Shown: one piece after another, positions 26,879 to 36,332 of the stretch
Layout: the number at the start of each line of letters is the position of its first letter
How positions within the stretch are numbered: the first letter of the stretch is position 1
Source of the DNA: Gammaproteobacteria bacterium
GTDB lineage: Bacteria; Pseudomonadota; Gammaproteobacteria; GCA-002705445; GCA-002716945
DNA: 64,000 nucleotides
Assembly: GCA_002716945.1 (NCBI GenBank)
Contig: PBCF01000002.1
Coordinates: forward strand, 316,776-380,775
Direction of reading: 5' to 3'
Notes under the pieces: model-generated
The model's database searches: none
What the model saw: the letters and a program-made list of their open reading frames with translations, nothing else
What the model was told of the DNA's origin: nothing
Program-made: the position numbers and the translations under genes

Positions 26879-27874
26879 ATGAAACCAAATAGAGTTGTTT
26901 ATCAAAATGGTAAATATGTTAGCGAAAAAGATGCAAAAATATCAATATTTGATTCTGCATTAATGTGGGGCGACATGGTCTTTGAAATGACCAGGTCTTT
27001 TAATCAAAAGCAACATAAATTAAGAGAACACCTAGAGAGAATGTACACAGGTATCAGAATATTAAGAATACCTATGAAGCTTACAATTGATGAACTTGAA
27101 GAAATATGCTACGAAACAATAGAAAAAAATAAAGATGCATTTGAACCACATGATGAACATAGATTATTAATTAATGTTAGCCGAGGACCTTTGGGGATAT
27201 ATTCGACAGTTTTTGATAACAAAATGGAACCAACGGTTATAGTTGCAGATTTCCCTCTAAAATGGACTGTGGCTGGCATGGATGAATTAATAGACGAGGG
27301 GATTAATGCTGTTGTCGTAAGTCAAAGAGCTATACCTGCACATTTAATGGAACCTAAAATTAAAAATAGAAGTAGAATGTGGTATCAAATGGCAAATATA
27401 GAAGCTTCATTATTTTCAGGAAAAAATAATTGGGCATTATTACTAGATACTGATGGATTTATTGCTGAAGGAACTGGTGATAATATATTTTTTGCTAAAA
27501 ATGGAAAAGTTTATACTCCTGAACCTAGAAATATATTAATTGGAATTACAAGAAATTATATTTTTGATCTTTGCAAAGAGTTAAACATTGAATGCATTGA
27601 AAAAAATATTGAAACATATGATGCTTATACAGCTGACGAGTCATTTATGACAGCAACTCCATTTTGTTTGCTCCCTGTAACGAAAATAAATGGCTTAGAT
27701 ATTGGAAATGGTAAGCTTGGTCCAATAACTCAAAAATTACATGATCAATGGAGTAAAAACGTTGGATTAGATATATTTAAACAAATTAAAGATTACTCAA
27801 AAGAATGTATTAATTTAAATAAAGACCAACCTACACCATATGTATTTAAAACACAAAACAATGAAAATGATTGA
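26879..27874 (+). CDS. Class IV PLP aminotransferase (IlvE/D-amino-acid transaminase-like)
   Basis: Fold-type IV aminotransferase: VYQNGKYVSEKDAKISIFDSAL at the start, HLERMYTGIRILRIP, 'LEPKIKN'-like segment (MEPKIKNRSR) holding the PLP lysine (about 162), FIAEGTGDNIFFAKNGKVYTP, and 'LIGITRNYIFDL'. These enzymes transfer amino groups between amino acids and keto acids. It is 331 residues long, a little over IlvE. Its place directly after the NeuA-like gene (one-base spacing) is unusual for an amino-acid enzyme. It may make an amino-acid substituent or an amino-keto intermediate for the glycan; that is inference. Confidence 0.75.
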   Translation: MKPNRVVYQNGKYVSEKDAKISIFDSALMWGDMVFEMTRSFNQKQHKLREHLERMYTGIRILRIPMKLTIDELEEICYETIEKNKDAFEPHDEHRLLINVSRGPLGIYSTVFDNKMEPTVIVADFPLKWTVAGMDELIDEGINAVVVSQRAIPAHLMEPKIKNRSRMWYQMANIEASLFSGKNNWALLLDTDGFIAEGTGDNIFFAKNGKVYTPEPRNILIGITRNYIFDLCKELNIECIEKNIETYDAYTADESFMTATPFCLLPVTKINGLDIGNGKLGPITQKLHDQWSKNVGLDIFKQIKDYSKECINLNKDQPTPYVFKTQNNEND

Positions 27875-28406
27875 GTTTAAAAATTTAATTGGAGCTAAAG
27901 TAAATTTAATTGATCTAGACCTAAAATATCTTGATGATATGTTTGAATATTCGAGTGACAAAAGACTGTATGAGCATTTGGAATTTGAACCTCATAATAA
28001 CAAAAAAGATACCGAAAAGTATTTAATTAATTTAATAAAAAGATCAAACGAACAAAATGCACATTGGTGGTTTATTCAACTTAAAGATACATTAAAAGTC
28101 ATTGGTTCTTTTGGTATACATGATATTAATATGAACAGAAGTTCATGTGAAATTAGCTATGCGCTATCACCAAAATATTGGGGAGAAAAAATATTCTCTG
28201 ACGTAATGAAATCTGTATTAGATTACCTTATTGATGATTTGTCCTTTCATAGAATAATGGTTACTACTGCAAAAAAAAATATTAGATCAATTGGCGCAAT
28301 AAAAAAATTTAACTTTGAACAAGAAGGTATGCTAAAAGACTTTTACCATGACTCAAATAATAATCGATTTGATGCAGTAATTTATTCACTTGTACAAAAA
28401 ACATAG
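27861..28406 (+). CDS. GNAT N-acetyltransferase (RimJ/RimL-like)
   Basis: Acetyl-CoA-dependent GNAT enzyme with 'HWWFIQLKDTLKVIGSFGIHDIN', SCEISYALSPKYWGEKIFSDVM (the typical E-x-(G/S)Y...P.YWG pattern), and 'RIMVTTAKKNIRSIGAIKKFNFEQEG'. The ORF-track start (27840) lies deep inside the previous gene. I prefer the ATG at 27861 (or 27867), which gives the usual short lead into the first strand. RimL-like GNATs such as PseH N-acetylate 4-amino sugars in nonulosonate pathways, and one DegT aminotransferase follows immediately. That pairing fits amination then acetylation of a sugar. Confidence 0.72.
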   Translation: MKMIEFKNLIGAKVNLIDLDLKYLDDMFEYSSDKRLYEHLEFEPHNNKKDTEKYLINLIKRSNEQNAHWWFIQLKDTLKVIGSFGIHDINMNRSSCEISYALSPKYWGEKIFSDVMKSVLDYLIDDLSFHRIMVTTAKKNIRSIGAIKKFNFEQEGMLKDFYHDSNNNRFDAVIYSLVQKT

Positions 28407-28416
28407 AGCTATAATA

Positions 28417-29634
28417 TTGAATAAATATTTGAATAAAATAAATAAGATTAAAAGCAAACATGCTAAATTTTCTCATAAAGAAACTGATTATGTATTAAAT
28501 GTTCTGGATAATAACAATAATGAAAACTATATTGTTAAATTAGAAAAGAAATTCTCACAAATATTTAAACGAAAATATTCTATTGCTTGTAATTCCGGAA
28601 CATCTGGATTACATGCAAGCTTATCTGCTTTAAATCTAAAGCCGGGAGATGAGGTTATCGTTCCTGGGCTTACTGTAGTAATGGATGCTTATGCTGCAAT
28701 ACATCTTGGTGCAACTCCTATTTTTGCTGATGTTCACGAAGATACCTTTTTAATTACTGCAAAATCTATTGAGGAAAAAATTTCTAAAAAAACTAAAGCG
28801 GTAATAGTAGTATCATTACAAGGATTACCAGTAGATATTGATCCTATAATGAAATTATCAAGAAAACATAAATTTTATGTTATTGAAGATAATGCCCAAG
28901 ATTTTAGTGGTGTCTACAAAAAGAGAATATCAGGCTGTACTGGACATATTGGTATATGGAGTTTTGAAAACAAAAAACATTTAAGCGGGGCAACAGAAGG
29001 TGGAATGATCTGTACAAATAATAAGAAATTAGCAACTAATATTAGAAAATTTGCTGGCATAGGTTATAAAAACATGACTGCAACTGGTGGGAGAACTTCT
29101 TTGGCTATATCACAAGTCCAAGATCCGAACTATTGCAGATTTGATACCATTGGTCTAAATTATCGTATGCCGAATATCGTTGCGGCAGTATGCCTTGGTC
29201 AATTGGAATCATATAAATCAATCATCTCTAGAAGGCAAAAAGTTGCAGCAATATTTAGAGAAGCAATCAATGGTTGTGATTGGTTGATTGAGCAAGGTAA
29301 TCCAGATAAATATACGCATACACACTATACATTTGCTGTGCGCTATTTAGGTAAAGAGCATTTCGGTGTCCCATGGAAAACATTCTATAATGAGTATAAA
29401 AAATTAGGAGGTGATGGGTTCTATGGAGCATGCGTTTGTCCTCATCTAGAACCATCAATTCTTAAATATATAAAGATGAGTAAGTATAAACATAAAATTA
29501 TAATACCAATAGCTGAAAAAATTCAAAAGCAAATAATGCAATTTAAAACTAACTACAGAAATCTTAAAACTGCAGAAAAAAAAGCAACCATCCTTAAAAA
29601 ACTAATTAATAAGTTCAATAAGAAGTATGTCTAA
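28417..29634 (+). CDS. DegT/DnrJ/EryC1-family sugar aminotransferase
   Basis: Clear family member: FSHKETDYVLNVLD, CNSGTSGLHASLSALNL, GDEVIVPGLTVVMDAYA, 'VIEDNAQDFSGVY' and 'GIWSFENKKHLSGATEGGM', in which the PLP lysine follows SFEN. It would aminate a keto-sugar nucleotide or keto-sugar. No ATG precedes the conserved start. TTG codons at 28390 and 28417 are possible starts; I chose 28417 because it clears the upstream stop and leaves a normal leader. It may partner the GNAT gene upstream or the SDR and TIM-barrel genes downstream. Substrate unknown. Confidence 0.78.
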   Translation: MNKYLNKINKIKSKHAKFSHKETDYVLNVLDNNNNENYIVKLEKKFSQIFKRKYSIACNSGTSGLHASLSALNLKPGDEVIVPGLTVVMDAYAAIHLGATPIFADVHEDTFLITAKSIEEKISKKTKAVIVVSLQGLPVDIDPIMKLSRKHKFYVIEDNAQDFSGVYKKRISGCTGHIGIWSFENKKHLSGATEGGMICTNNKKLATNIRKFAGIGYKNMTATGGRTSLAISQVQDPNYCRFDTIGLNYRMPNIVAAVCLGQLESYKSIISRRQKVAAIFREAINGCDWLIEQGNPDKYTHTHYTFAVRYLGKEHFGVPWKTFYNEYKKLGGDGFYGACVCPHLEPSILKYIKMSKYKHKIIIPIAEKIQKQIMQFKTNYRNLKTAEKKATILKKLINKFNKKYV

Positions 29635-30442
29635 AAGTTTAAAATTTGGAATCATCCAAGGTCGTCTTACAAATTCTCCACCTGGTTGTTTGCAATGGTT
29701 TCCACAAAATGAATGGCAAGATGAATTTCACAAAGCGTCTGAGCTTGGTATAAATTTCATTGAACTGATTGCTGAAATTAACCATAATCCTAATAATCCA
29801 ATCTGGACAGATCAAGGTTTAAATAAAATAAAACAGCTAACTTTAAATAACAATTTATCTCTACACAGCTTATGTAATGATTATATTATTGAACACAATA
29901 TTAATGACGATAAGGTAATAGAACAAAATCTAAATCTATTAAAACAATGTTCTAAAATCGGTATAAAAAAATATATAATGCCATTCTTTGAAAAAAGTGA
30001 AATAAACTCAAAAAACTATAATGAATTTATATCAACGATAACTATGATTGCAGATGAAGCTGAAAAATTAAATATTTCCTTATCTTTAGAAACTATACTA
30101 ACTGGGAAAGAATTATTAAATTTATTAGAACTAGTAAATCATAAGAATATTAAAATTGTTTACGATACAGGTAATAGAGTCGCTTTTGGTCATGATCTTT
30201 CTGGAGATATTGAATTGTTATCACAAAACATTAACCATATACATATCAAAGATAAAAATATTAAAAATGATAATGTATTATTAGGAACTGGATTAGTTAA
30301 TTTCCATGACGTTTTTCAATCACTTATAAAAATAAAATACAAGGGGTCTTATGTTTTTGAGACAACTCGTGGTAAATACCCAATGAAAACTGCAGCATAT
30401 AATATGCAATTAGTTAACTTTTTTGTAGAAAATCTAACTTGA
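29627..30442 (+). CDS. Xylose-isomerase-like TIM-barrel sugar isomerase/epimerase
   Basis: AP-endonuclease-2/xylose-isomerase-like TIM barrel of 271 residues. Strand-end motifs typical of the family are present: FGIIQGRLT, INFIELIAEIN, LSLHSLCNDY, KYIMPFFE, ISLSLETIL, IKIVYDTGNRV, INHIHIKDKNI, and GSYVFETTRG. The acidic and histidine residues that bind the divalent metal (E, D, H, E) are all present. It is related in fold, though not obviously paralogous in detail, to the extra C-terminal barrel of the NeuB fusion. It probably isomerises a sugar in the same pathway. It overlaps the aminotransferase gene by 8 bases. Confidence 0.75.
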   Translation: MSKSLKFGIIQGRLTNSPPGCLQWFPQNEWQDEFHKASELGINFIELIAEINHNPNNPIWTDQGLNKIKQLTLNNNLSLHSLCNDYIIEHNINDDKVIEQNLNLLKQCSKIGIKKYIMPFFEKSEINSKNYNEFISTITMIADEAEKLNISLSLETILTGKELLNLLELVNHKNIKIVYDTGNRVAFGHDLSGDIELLSQNINHIHIKDKNIKNDNVLLGTGLVNFHDVFQSLIKIKYKGSYVFETTRGKYPMKTAAYNMQLVNFFVENLT

Positions 30443-30478
30443 ATACTATTTTATCTCTAATGGTTTATAATATAAATA

Positions 30479-31309
30479 ATGAATATATCATCTAAATTTA
30501 ATTTATCTAATGATATTGCTGTTGTTACCGGTGGAGCAGGATTACTTGGTTTAAAACATTGTGAAGCGCTACTTGAAGCTGAGTCTAAGGTAATTATAAT
30601 GGATTTAGATAAAAAAGCCCTTGCTAAAGCAGCTGATATATTTACAGATAAATATAATGGACAGTTTTTGGCTTTAGATGTAGACGTTACGAAAGAAAAA
30701 CAAATTATTTTAGCAAAAGAAAAAATTTACAAGAAATTTAATTCTTATCCAACAATATTAATTAATAATGCAGCAATAGATACAAAATATGAAACCGATA
30801 ACATAGTTAATAAAACTAGATTAGAAGAATTTGATCTTGAGCAATGGAACATTGAAATTTCTGTTGGCTTATCTGGAGCTTTTTTATGTTGTAAACATTT
30901 TGGAATTGAAATGTCTAAAAAAAGCAGAGGAGTTATTCTTAACATTTCATCGGACCTGGGTCTAATTGCACCTAGTCAGTTCTTGTATGAAGATAAACAG
31001 TTATCAAATGAAAATCAATCCGTGAAACCTATTACATACTCTGTAATTAAACATGGTCTGATAGGGCTAACTAGGTACATGTCTACATATTGGGCAAAAA
31101 ACGGAGTCAGATGCAATGCCTTAGCACCTGGAGGTGTCTATAATGAGCATGATAAAAATTTTGTAAATAAGCTCTCTAATTTAATTCCTATAGGAAGAAT
31201 GGCTAGAATTGATGAATATAAATCAACAATAGTTTTTATGTGTAGTGACGCGAGTAGTTATATGAATGGCGCTGTTCTAGTCATGGACGGCGGAAGAACT
31301 ACTTGGTAA
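30479..31309 (+). CDS. SDR-family oxidoreductase (PtmA-like context)
   Basis: Second classical SDR of the module: VVTGGAGLLGLKHCEALLEA (cofactor loop), 'ILINNAAIDTKYE' (NNA motif), 'VILNISSDLGLIAPSQFLY' with the catalytic Ser, YSVIKHGLIGLTRYM (YxxxK pair, about 191-195) and the terminal VMDGGRT. The cofactor loop ends GGAGLLG rather than the commoner GxxxGIG. A 36-base gap separates it from the barrel gene. Neighbouring nonulosonate genes and the PtmA precedent in Campylobacter suggest sugar oxidation or reduction. Function is inferred. Confidence 0.75.
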   Translation: MNISSKFNLSNDIAVVTGGAGLLGLKHCEALLEAESKVIIMDLDKKALAKAADIFTDKYNGQFLALDVDVTKEKQIILAKEKIYKKFNSYPTILINNAAIDTKYETDNIVNKTRLEEFDLEQWNIEISVGLSGAFLCCKHFGIEMSKKSRGVILNISSDLGLIAPSQFLYEDKQLSNENQSVKPITYSVIKHGLIGLTRYMSTYWAKNGVRCNALAPGGVYNEHDKNFVNKLSNLIPIGRMARIDEYKSTIVFMCSDASSYMNGAVLVMDGGRTTW

Positions 31310-31332
31310 TTTAATTAAAAAATATCTAAATT

Positions 31333-33153
31333 ATGAAATCTTTAATTCTTACAAAAAGATTGGTATTTCCATGGTTATATAGAAATTTTTTATTATTTGG
31401 AAGAAAATCGTATCTTAAAAACAAATCAAATCATACTGTAGTACAAGAAGATTTATTTATGGCTAAAAACTACAGAAATTGTGATCATGAAGCTTCATGC
31501 AGTGAAGATTATTTAATTAATAAGTTAACAGATAATAAAAATTTTAAATTTTTAATTGATTGGGCGGGTGAGAGATATACTAATTATGTTGTTGGTAAGC
31601 ATTTAATATTTGAAGCTAAAAAGATTTTTAAATCATTTAGATATGCTGAATTAATTAGTGAAAAATATACTTTAAAGAATAATGTATATCTTTACCCTGA
31701 TAATTTTGATATTTCTATATATAATATATTGAGACAAAAATTAACAAAAAAAATAAAACTTCCATATCTGTCATTAATTTATATGACTTTAAGAAGTGTG
31801 TTTAAGTCTGTATATTTTAATTTTAAAACATTATTATATCCTGAGTTTCTACTAATAAAATCCTGTCAAAGATCAAAGTTAGGGATCAACAAATATAAAT
31901 TTTGTATTCATATAGATGATGGATTGAAAGATCTGGCAATTCATCCACATGATTTATTTGTAATAAATAAAAATATTACTAAAAAAGATATATTATTTGT
32001 TAGTTTATCTAAAACAAAGCAAAAATGGATATCCCATTATTTAAAAAATAACTATAATGTTTTAGATATTAATAAAGTCAATAATTATATATCTAAATCT
32101 ATGTATTTTTCTAACATATACTGTAAATCATTTAAATTTAGATTTAAACTTTTTTGGCTTGGTATCAAATATCCTTGGCTATCATCTTCAATATTTAATA
32201 TTTTAAAACAAAAAATCTTATGGGATATATTTCACGAATTAATCAAAACAAAATGTATTATAAGAATTATGACAGCTGAAGATATAACAGCATCAGTCGT
32301 ACATAAATACAATAATGTGGACACGCTTTTTCTTTATTTATCAACAACAGAAAAAATAATACAATCTGATATAAAAAAAGGTAAGAGTAATGATCATGAT
32401 TATACTCATATGATATCAAAATACTCAGTTAGCAACGTTGTTTCGAATAATTGGTTAAAAAAACTTGAAAATAATATTGATAAATATATTGATATAGGTC
32501 CATTATTTTCAGATTTAATACACGAGGCTTATAAAAACAAACAAATAATATTCAAGAAAATTAATATAACGAATAATAATCCTATAATTACTTTCCTTGA
32601 TCATACAGCAGGACACCATGGTGTAATGAATTTTAAAGCTTATAAAGATTTTCTAGAAAGCTTTCTAAAATTATCTAAAAAAAATTTAAATATAAATTAT
32701 ATATATAAGAGTAAAAAATCTATTTCATCCATGAAAGAATACTTTGATAATGATATTATTGACTTGATTGAGGTTATTCGTAGTCGCAATAATTGTTGGT
32801 ATGCTAATGACTATAAACTCAGTTCATATCAAATATGTGGAGTAGCAGATTTAATTGTTTCTGCACCAATGTCATCTGTAATATTTGAAGCATTCTGTGG
32901 TAATAAAAAAATAATTTCGTATGATAGTACATCAAAGTATAAAGATTTTGATTTTATTTTAAAAAAAGTTCCATATCTACACGCATATACTCATGAACAA
33001 TTAGAGAAATTAATTGATCATTGGCTCTTGCAAACAGATAATAATTATTTTAAAAATTATATGAATAAATATATTAAACCGCTGATTGGATTAAATTGTA
33101 ATAATCATGGTAAAATTAAACAATTTAATGAATTTTTAGAAAATATAAATTAA
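31333..33153 (+). CDS. Putative surface-carbohydrate transferase of unrecognised family
   Basis: A 606-residue protein without clear membrane helices that I cannot name. The C-terminal third reads 'GVADLIVSAPMSSVIFEAFCGNKKIISYDS' in pattern (V-x2-APMSS-x3-E near residue 515), which resembles the donor-binding end of GT-B capsule or nonulosonate transferases and matches in layout the 555-residue protein at 8709. The middle has TFLDHTAGHHGVM. It sits between the nonulosonate module and the phosphonate module. A CMP-nonulosonate transferase is plausible. Evidence is positional plus the C-terminal pattern only. Confidence 0.42.
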   Translation: MKSLILTKRLVFPWLYRNFLLFGRKSYLKNKSNHTVVQEDLFMAKNYRNCDHEASCSEDYLINKLTDNKNFKFLIDWAGERYTNYVVGKHLIFEAKKIFKSFRYAELISEKYTLKNNVYLYPDNFDISIYNILRQKLTKKIKLPYLSLIYMTLRSVFKSVYFNFKTLLYPEFLLIKSCQRSKLGINKYKFCIHIDDGLKDLAIHPHDLFVINKNITKKDILFVSLSKTKQKWISHYLKNNYNVLDINKVNNYISKSMYFSNIYCKSFKFRFKLFWLGIKYPWLSSSIFNILKQKILWDIFHELIKTKCIIRIMTAEDITASVVHKYNNVDTLFLYLSTTEKIIQSDIKKGKSNDHDYTHMISKYSVSNVVSNNWLKKLENNIDKYIDIGPLFSDLIHEAYKNKQIIFKKINITNNNPIITFLDHTAGHHGVMNFKAYKDFLESFLKLSKKNLNINYIYKSKKSISSMKEYFDNDIIDLIEVIRSRNNCWYANDYKLSSYQICGVADLIVSAPMSSVIFEAFCGNKKIISYDSTSKYKDFDFILKKVPYLHAYTHEQLEKLIDHWLLQTDNNYFKNYMNKYIKPLIGLNCNNHGKIKQFNEFLENIN

Positions 33154-33155
33154 AT

Positions 33156-33902
33156 ATGAATAATATTGAAACTTATAAAAATAAATATAAAAATAATGGT
33201 TATTTTATCGTAAAAGATGTTTTTGATAAAAATACTATCAACAAAGTTATATCTGAAATTGATGTAGCACAAGATGTGCAAAAATATACAGATAAAAAAG
33301 GAAATTTAAGAAGAATAGAGAGATTATATGACAAAGGGATCTATCTAAAAAAAATTAATTCATCTGTTCTTTCTATATTAAAAAAAATTTTTGATAAAGA
33401 TTTTACAATTTTTAAAGATAAATGTAATTCAAAACCACCTGGTGGCGAAGGTTTTTTTGCTCACTATGATGGTATATTCTTGTTTAAAAATAATAATGGT
33501 AAAAAAGAGAAGGGTTGGTATAAATATACTGATTTTTTTATTAATGTTTTAATAGCATTAGACGATTGTAATAAAGAAAATGGAACGATTGAAATCTCAA
33601 ATGCTCATTCTGGTGATTTTGATCAGCTTTTATTAAATACAAAACAAAATGGAACTCCAGATATACTAAATAATATTGAGCAAAGTATTGATTTTGAACC
33701 AATTGAACTAAAAGCTGGAGATTTAACAATATTTAGTAATACTTGTCCACATAGATCGAAAAAGAACGAATCCTCAGTTAATAGAAGAACGCTTTACTAC
33801 ACATATACATTACTAGATAAAGGTTCTTATTATCATGAGTATTTTATTGATAAGTCTCAAAGTAAAAATCTTACTAGCAAAAGTCTTAGCGGAGAATCAT
33901 AG
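33156..33902 (+). CDS. PhyH-family Fe(II)/2-oxoglutarate dioxygenase
   Basis: Phytanoyl-CoA-dioxygenase-like protein: '[20 protein letters not shown]' at the start, FFAHYDGIF with the H-x-D iron pair (about 103), '[16 protein letters not shown]' and 'NAHSG', then [15 protein letters not shown] giving the distal histidine (about 197), with an arginine for 2-oxoglutarate downstream (NRRT). Family members hydroxylate or desaturate small molecules, including the phosphonate degradation enzyme PhnY. Here it lies 2 bases upstream of the PEP mutase gene, so hydroxylation of a phosphonate or of the glycan is plausible. The substrate is not determined. Confidence 0.78.
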   Translation: MNNIETYKNKYKNNGYFIVKDVFDKNTINKVISEIDVAQDVQKYTDKKGNLRRIERLYDKGIYLKKINSSVLSILKKIFDKDFTIFKDKCNSKPPGGEGFFAHYDGIFLFKNNNGKKEKGWYKYTDFFINVLIALDDCNKENGTIEISNAHSGDFDQLLLNTKQNGTPDILNNIEQSIDFEPIELKAGDLTIFSNTCPHRSKKNESSVNRRTLYYTYTLLDKGSYYHEYFIDKSQSKNLTSKSLSGES

Positions 33903-33903
33903 T

Positions 33904-35202
33904 ATGAAAAAAGTGTATGTAGCCATGAGTGCAGATATAGTTCATAAAGGTCACATTAATATTTTAAAAGAAGCTAATAAATTAGGTGAAGTTACTGTTG
34001 GATTATTAACAGATAAAGCAATTGCTAGTTTCAAAAGACTGCCATTTATGGAATATGAAAATAGAAAAAGTGTATTGGAGCAAATGACAATAGTCTCAAA
34101 AGTTATTCCACAGCACACTCATGACTATAAAGATAATTTATTACTTATAAAACCAGATTATGTAGTTCATGGTGATGATTGGAAAGATGGTTACCAAAGA
34201 AATGTTCGTCAGATAGTAATAGATACATTAGAAAAATGGGGTGGAAAACTAATTGAAGTACCTTACACAAAAGGAATATCATCAACACAACTCAATGCAG
34301 CTTTAAAAGAAGCTGGAACAACACCTAACATAAGATTGTCTATGTTAAAAAGACTTTTAGGTTCTAAACCGCTTATAAGATTAAACGAAGTTCATAACGG
34401 ATTATCAGGATTGATAACAGAAAAAACTACTGCACTCTATAAAGGAAAAGAGATTCAATTTGATGCTATGTGGTCAAGTAGTTTAACTGACTCTACCGCT
34501 AAAGGTAAACCTGATATTGAAGCAATAGATATGACATCGAGAATGCAAACTGTAAATGACATATTTGATGTTACAACCAAACCAATGATATTTGATGCAG
34601 ACACTGGTGGTAAAGCAGAACATTTTTGTTTTACTGTAAAATCATTAGAAAGACTAGGTGTGTCAGCTGTTGTGATTGAAGATAAAATTGGCTTAAAAAA
34701 GAATTCATTACTTGGAAATGATGTTAAACAGACACAAGACTCAATTGTAAATTTTCAAGAAAAAATTAAATCAGGTAAGTCATCTCAAGTAACTGAAGAT
34801 TTTATGATTATATCGCGAATAGAAAGTTTGATTGTAGGATCAGGAATTAATGATGCCTTAACAAGAGCAAAAGAATATATAGATGTTGGTTCAGATGCAA
34901 TTATGATTCATAGCAAAGACAACAAACCTGATGAAATTTTTAAATTTTGTGAGAAATTTCATGAATTAGAAAAAACAGTTCCGTTAATGGTTGTTCCTAC
35001 AAGTTTTAACAGTGTATTAGAAGAAGAATGGGAAAAAAGAGGTGTTAATATAGTATGCTATGCAAATCATATGTTAAGAAGTGCATACCCAGCCATGCTT
35101 CAAGTAGCTAAATCTATTCTAGAAAACGGGCGTTCATTAGAATCATCAAAGCAGTGTATTACATTAAAAGAAATTTTAGATTTAATACCAGGAACTAATT
35201 AA
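33904..35202 (+). CDS. Cytidylyltransferase-phosphoenolpyruvate mutase fusion (Fom1 layout)
   Basis: Residues 1 to about 135 form a cytidylyltransferase with the HxGH motif in [11 protein letters not shown] (His14, His17) and the ISSTQL motif (about 125). Residues about 150-432 form PEP mutase, with [21 protein letters not shown], and the diagnostic [10 protein letters not shown] (about 258). PEP mutase makes phosphonopyruvate, the entry step of phosphonate synthesis. In Fom1 of fosfomycin synthesis the fused domain activates 2-hydroxyethylphosphonate as the CMP derivative. The ORF-track start (33835) is too early; ATG 33904 follows GGAG at 33891 with 9-base spacing. TAATG overlap joins it to the decarboxylase. 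Confidence 0.92.
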   Translation: MKKVYVAMSADIVHKGHINILKEANKLGEVTVGLLTDKAIASFKRLPFMEYENRKSVLEQMTIVSKVIPQHTHDYKDNLLLIKPDYVVHGDDWKDGYQRNVRQIVIDTLEKWGGKLIEVPYTKGISSTQLNAALKEAGTTPNIRLSMLKRLLGSKPLIRLNEVHNGLSGLITEKTTALYKGKEIQFDAMWSSSLTDSTAKGKPDIEAIDMTSRMQTVNDIFDVTTKPMIFDADTGGKAEHFCFTVKSLERLGVSAVVIEDKIGLKKNSLLGNDVKQTQDSIVNFQEKIKSGKSSQVTEDFMIISRIESLIVGSGINDALTRAKEYIDVGSDAIMIHSKDNKPDEIFKFCEKFHELEKTVPLMVVPTSFNSVLEEEWEKRGVNIVCYANHMLRSAYPAMLQVAKSILENGRSLESSKQCITLKEILDLIPGTN

Positions 35203-36332
35203 TGATAAATCCAGAAAATTTTTATAAAAGCCTTATAAAAGAAGATATTAGTTTTTTTACTGGAGTACCTGATTCACTATTAAAAAATTTATGTTTTTAT
35301 ATATCAGATATAGAAAATAATAAAAATCATATAATAGCAACCAATGAAGGTAATGCACTATCATTAGGGATTGGATATTATCTATCAACAAAAAAAATAC
35401 CTTTAATTTATATGCAAAATTCTGGATTAGGAAATATTATTAATCCACTTTTATCTCTTGCAGATAAAGATGTTTACTCCATTCCAATGATTTTATTAAT
35501 AGGATGGAGAGGTGAGCCTGGAGTCAAAGATGAACCTCAGCATAAAAAACAAGGCAGAATTACACTTAAACTACTCAAAACAATGGAAGTTCCTTATTAC
35601 ATCTTAAGTAAGACAAATAATAATTCAGACGCAGACTCTATAATAAAAAAAATTAAAAATAAAATTTTAAAAACCAACAAACCTCATGCAATTGTTATAA
35701 AACAAGATTCATTCAAAGACTATAAACCAAAAAAAACTATATCTAAAAAACTATCATTAACAAGAGATGAATCGATCAATATCATAATGTCTTGTATAGA
35801 TGATAAGGATATTGTTGTTTCTACAACTGGATATACATCAAGAGAATTATTTGAATATAGGAAAAAATCATCAAAAAATATTAAAAATGACTTTTTAGTA
35901 GTTGGAGGTATGGGTCATGCAAGTCAAATTGCATTAGGAATGGCATTATATAAAAAGAATAAAAATGTTTATTGTTTAGATGGTGATGGTGCTGTACTAA
36001 TGCATATGGGTTCTTTAACTATTAATTCAAAATCACAATGTAAAAATTTTAAACACATAGTTTTTAATAATGGGTGCCATGAATCAGTAGGGGGGCAGCC
36101 AACGCTTGGCTTTCATATAAATTTACAAAAAATAGCATCAGGATCTGGATACACATTAGTTTTAAAGGCTAAAACCAAGAACGAATTAAAAAAATGTCTA
36201 AAAAAATTAAAAGATTATAATAAACCCGCATTTCTTGAGATTATGGTAAAAAAAGGAACTAGAAAAAATCTAGGACGACCAACAACAACACCAATTCAAA
36301 ATAAAAATATTTTAATGAATAATATTAAATGA
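35202..36332 (+). CDS. Phosphonopyruvate decarboxylase
   Basis: ThDP-dependent decarboxylase that pulls phosphonopyruvate to phosphonoacetaldehyde, making the unfavourable mutase step irreversible. The N-terminal PYR domain has TGVPDSLLKNL and ATNEGNALSLGIGY with the ThDP-activating glutamate. 'NSGLGNIINPLLSL' and 'GWRGEPGVKDEPQH' are typical of Ppd/Fom2/AepY. The PP domain shows LDGDGAVLMHMGSL (about 259) and the paired NN of the metal site. Length 376 is normal. The start overlaps the mutase stop (TAATG) and the end overlaps the dehydrogenase start (ATGA), so the three enzymes are translationally coupled. Confidence 0.92.
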   Translation: MINPENFYKSLIKEDISFFTGVPDSLLKNLCFYISDIENNKNHIIATNEGNALSLGIGYYLSTKKIPLIYMQNSGLGNIINPLLSLADKDVYSIPMILLIGWRGEPGVKDEPQHKKQGRITLKLLKTMEVPYYILSKTNNNSDADSIIKKIKNKILKTNKPHAIVIKQDSFKDYKPKKTISKKLSLTRDESINIIMSCIDDKDIVVSTTGYTSRELFEYRKKSSKNIKNDFLVVGGMGHASQIALGMALYKKNKNVYCLDGDGAVLMHMGSLTINSKSQCKNFKHIVFNNGCHESVGGQPTLGFHINLQKIASGSGYTLVLKAKTKNELKKCLKKLKDYNKPAFLEIMVKKGTRKNLGRPTTTPIQNKNILMNNIK

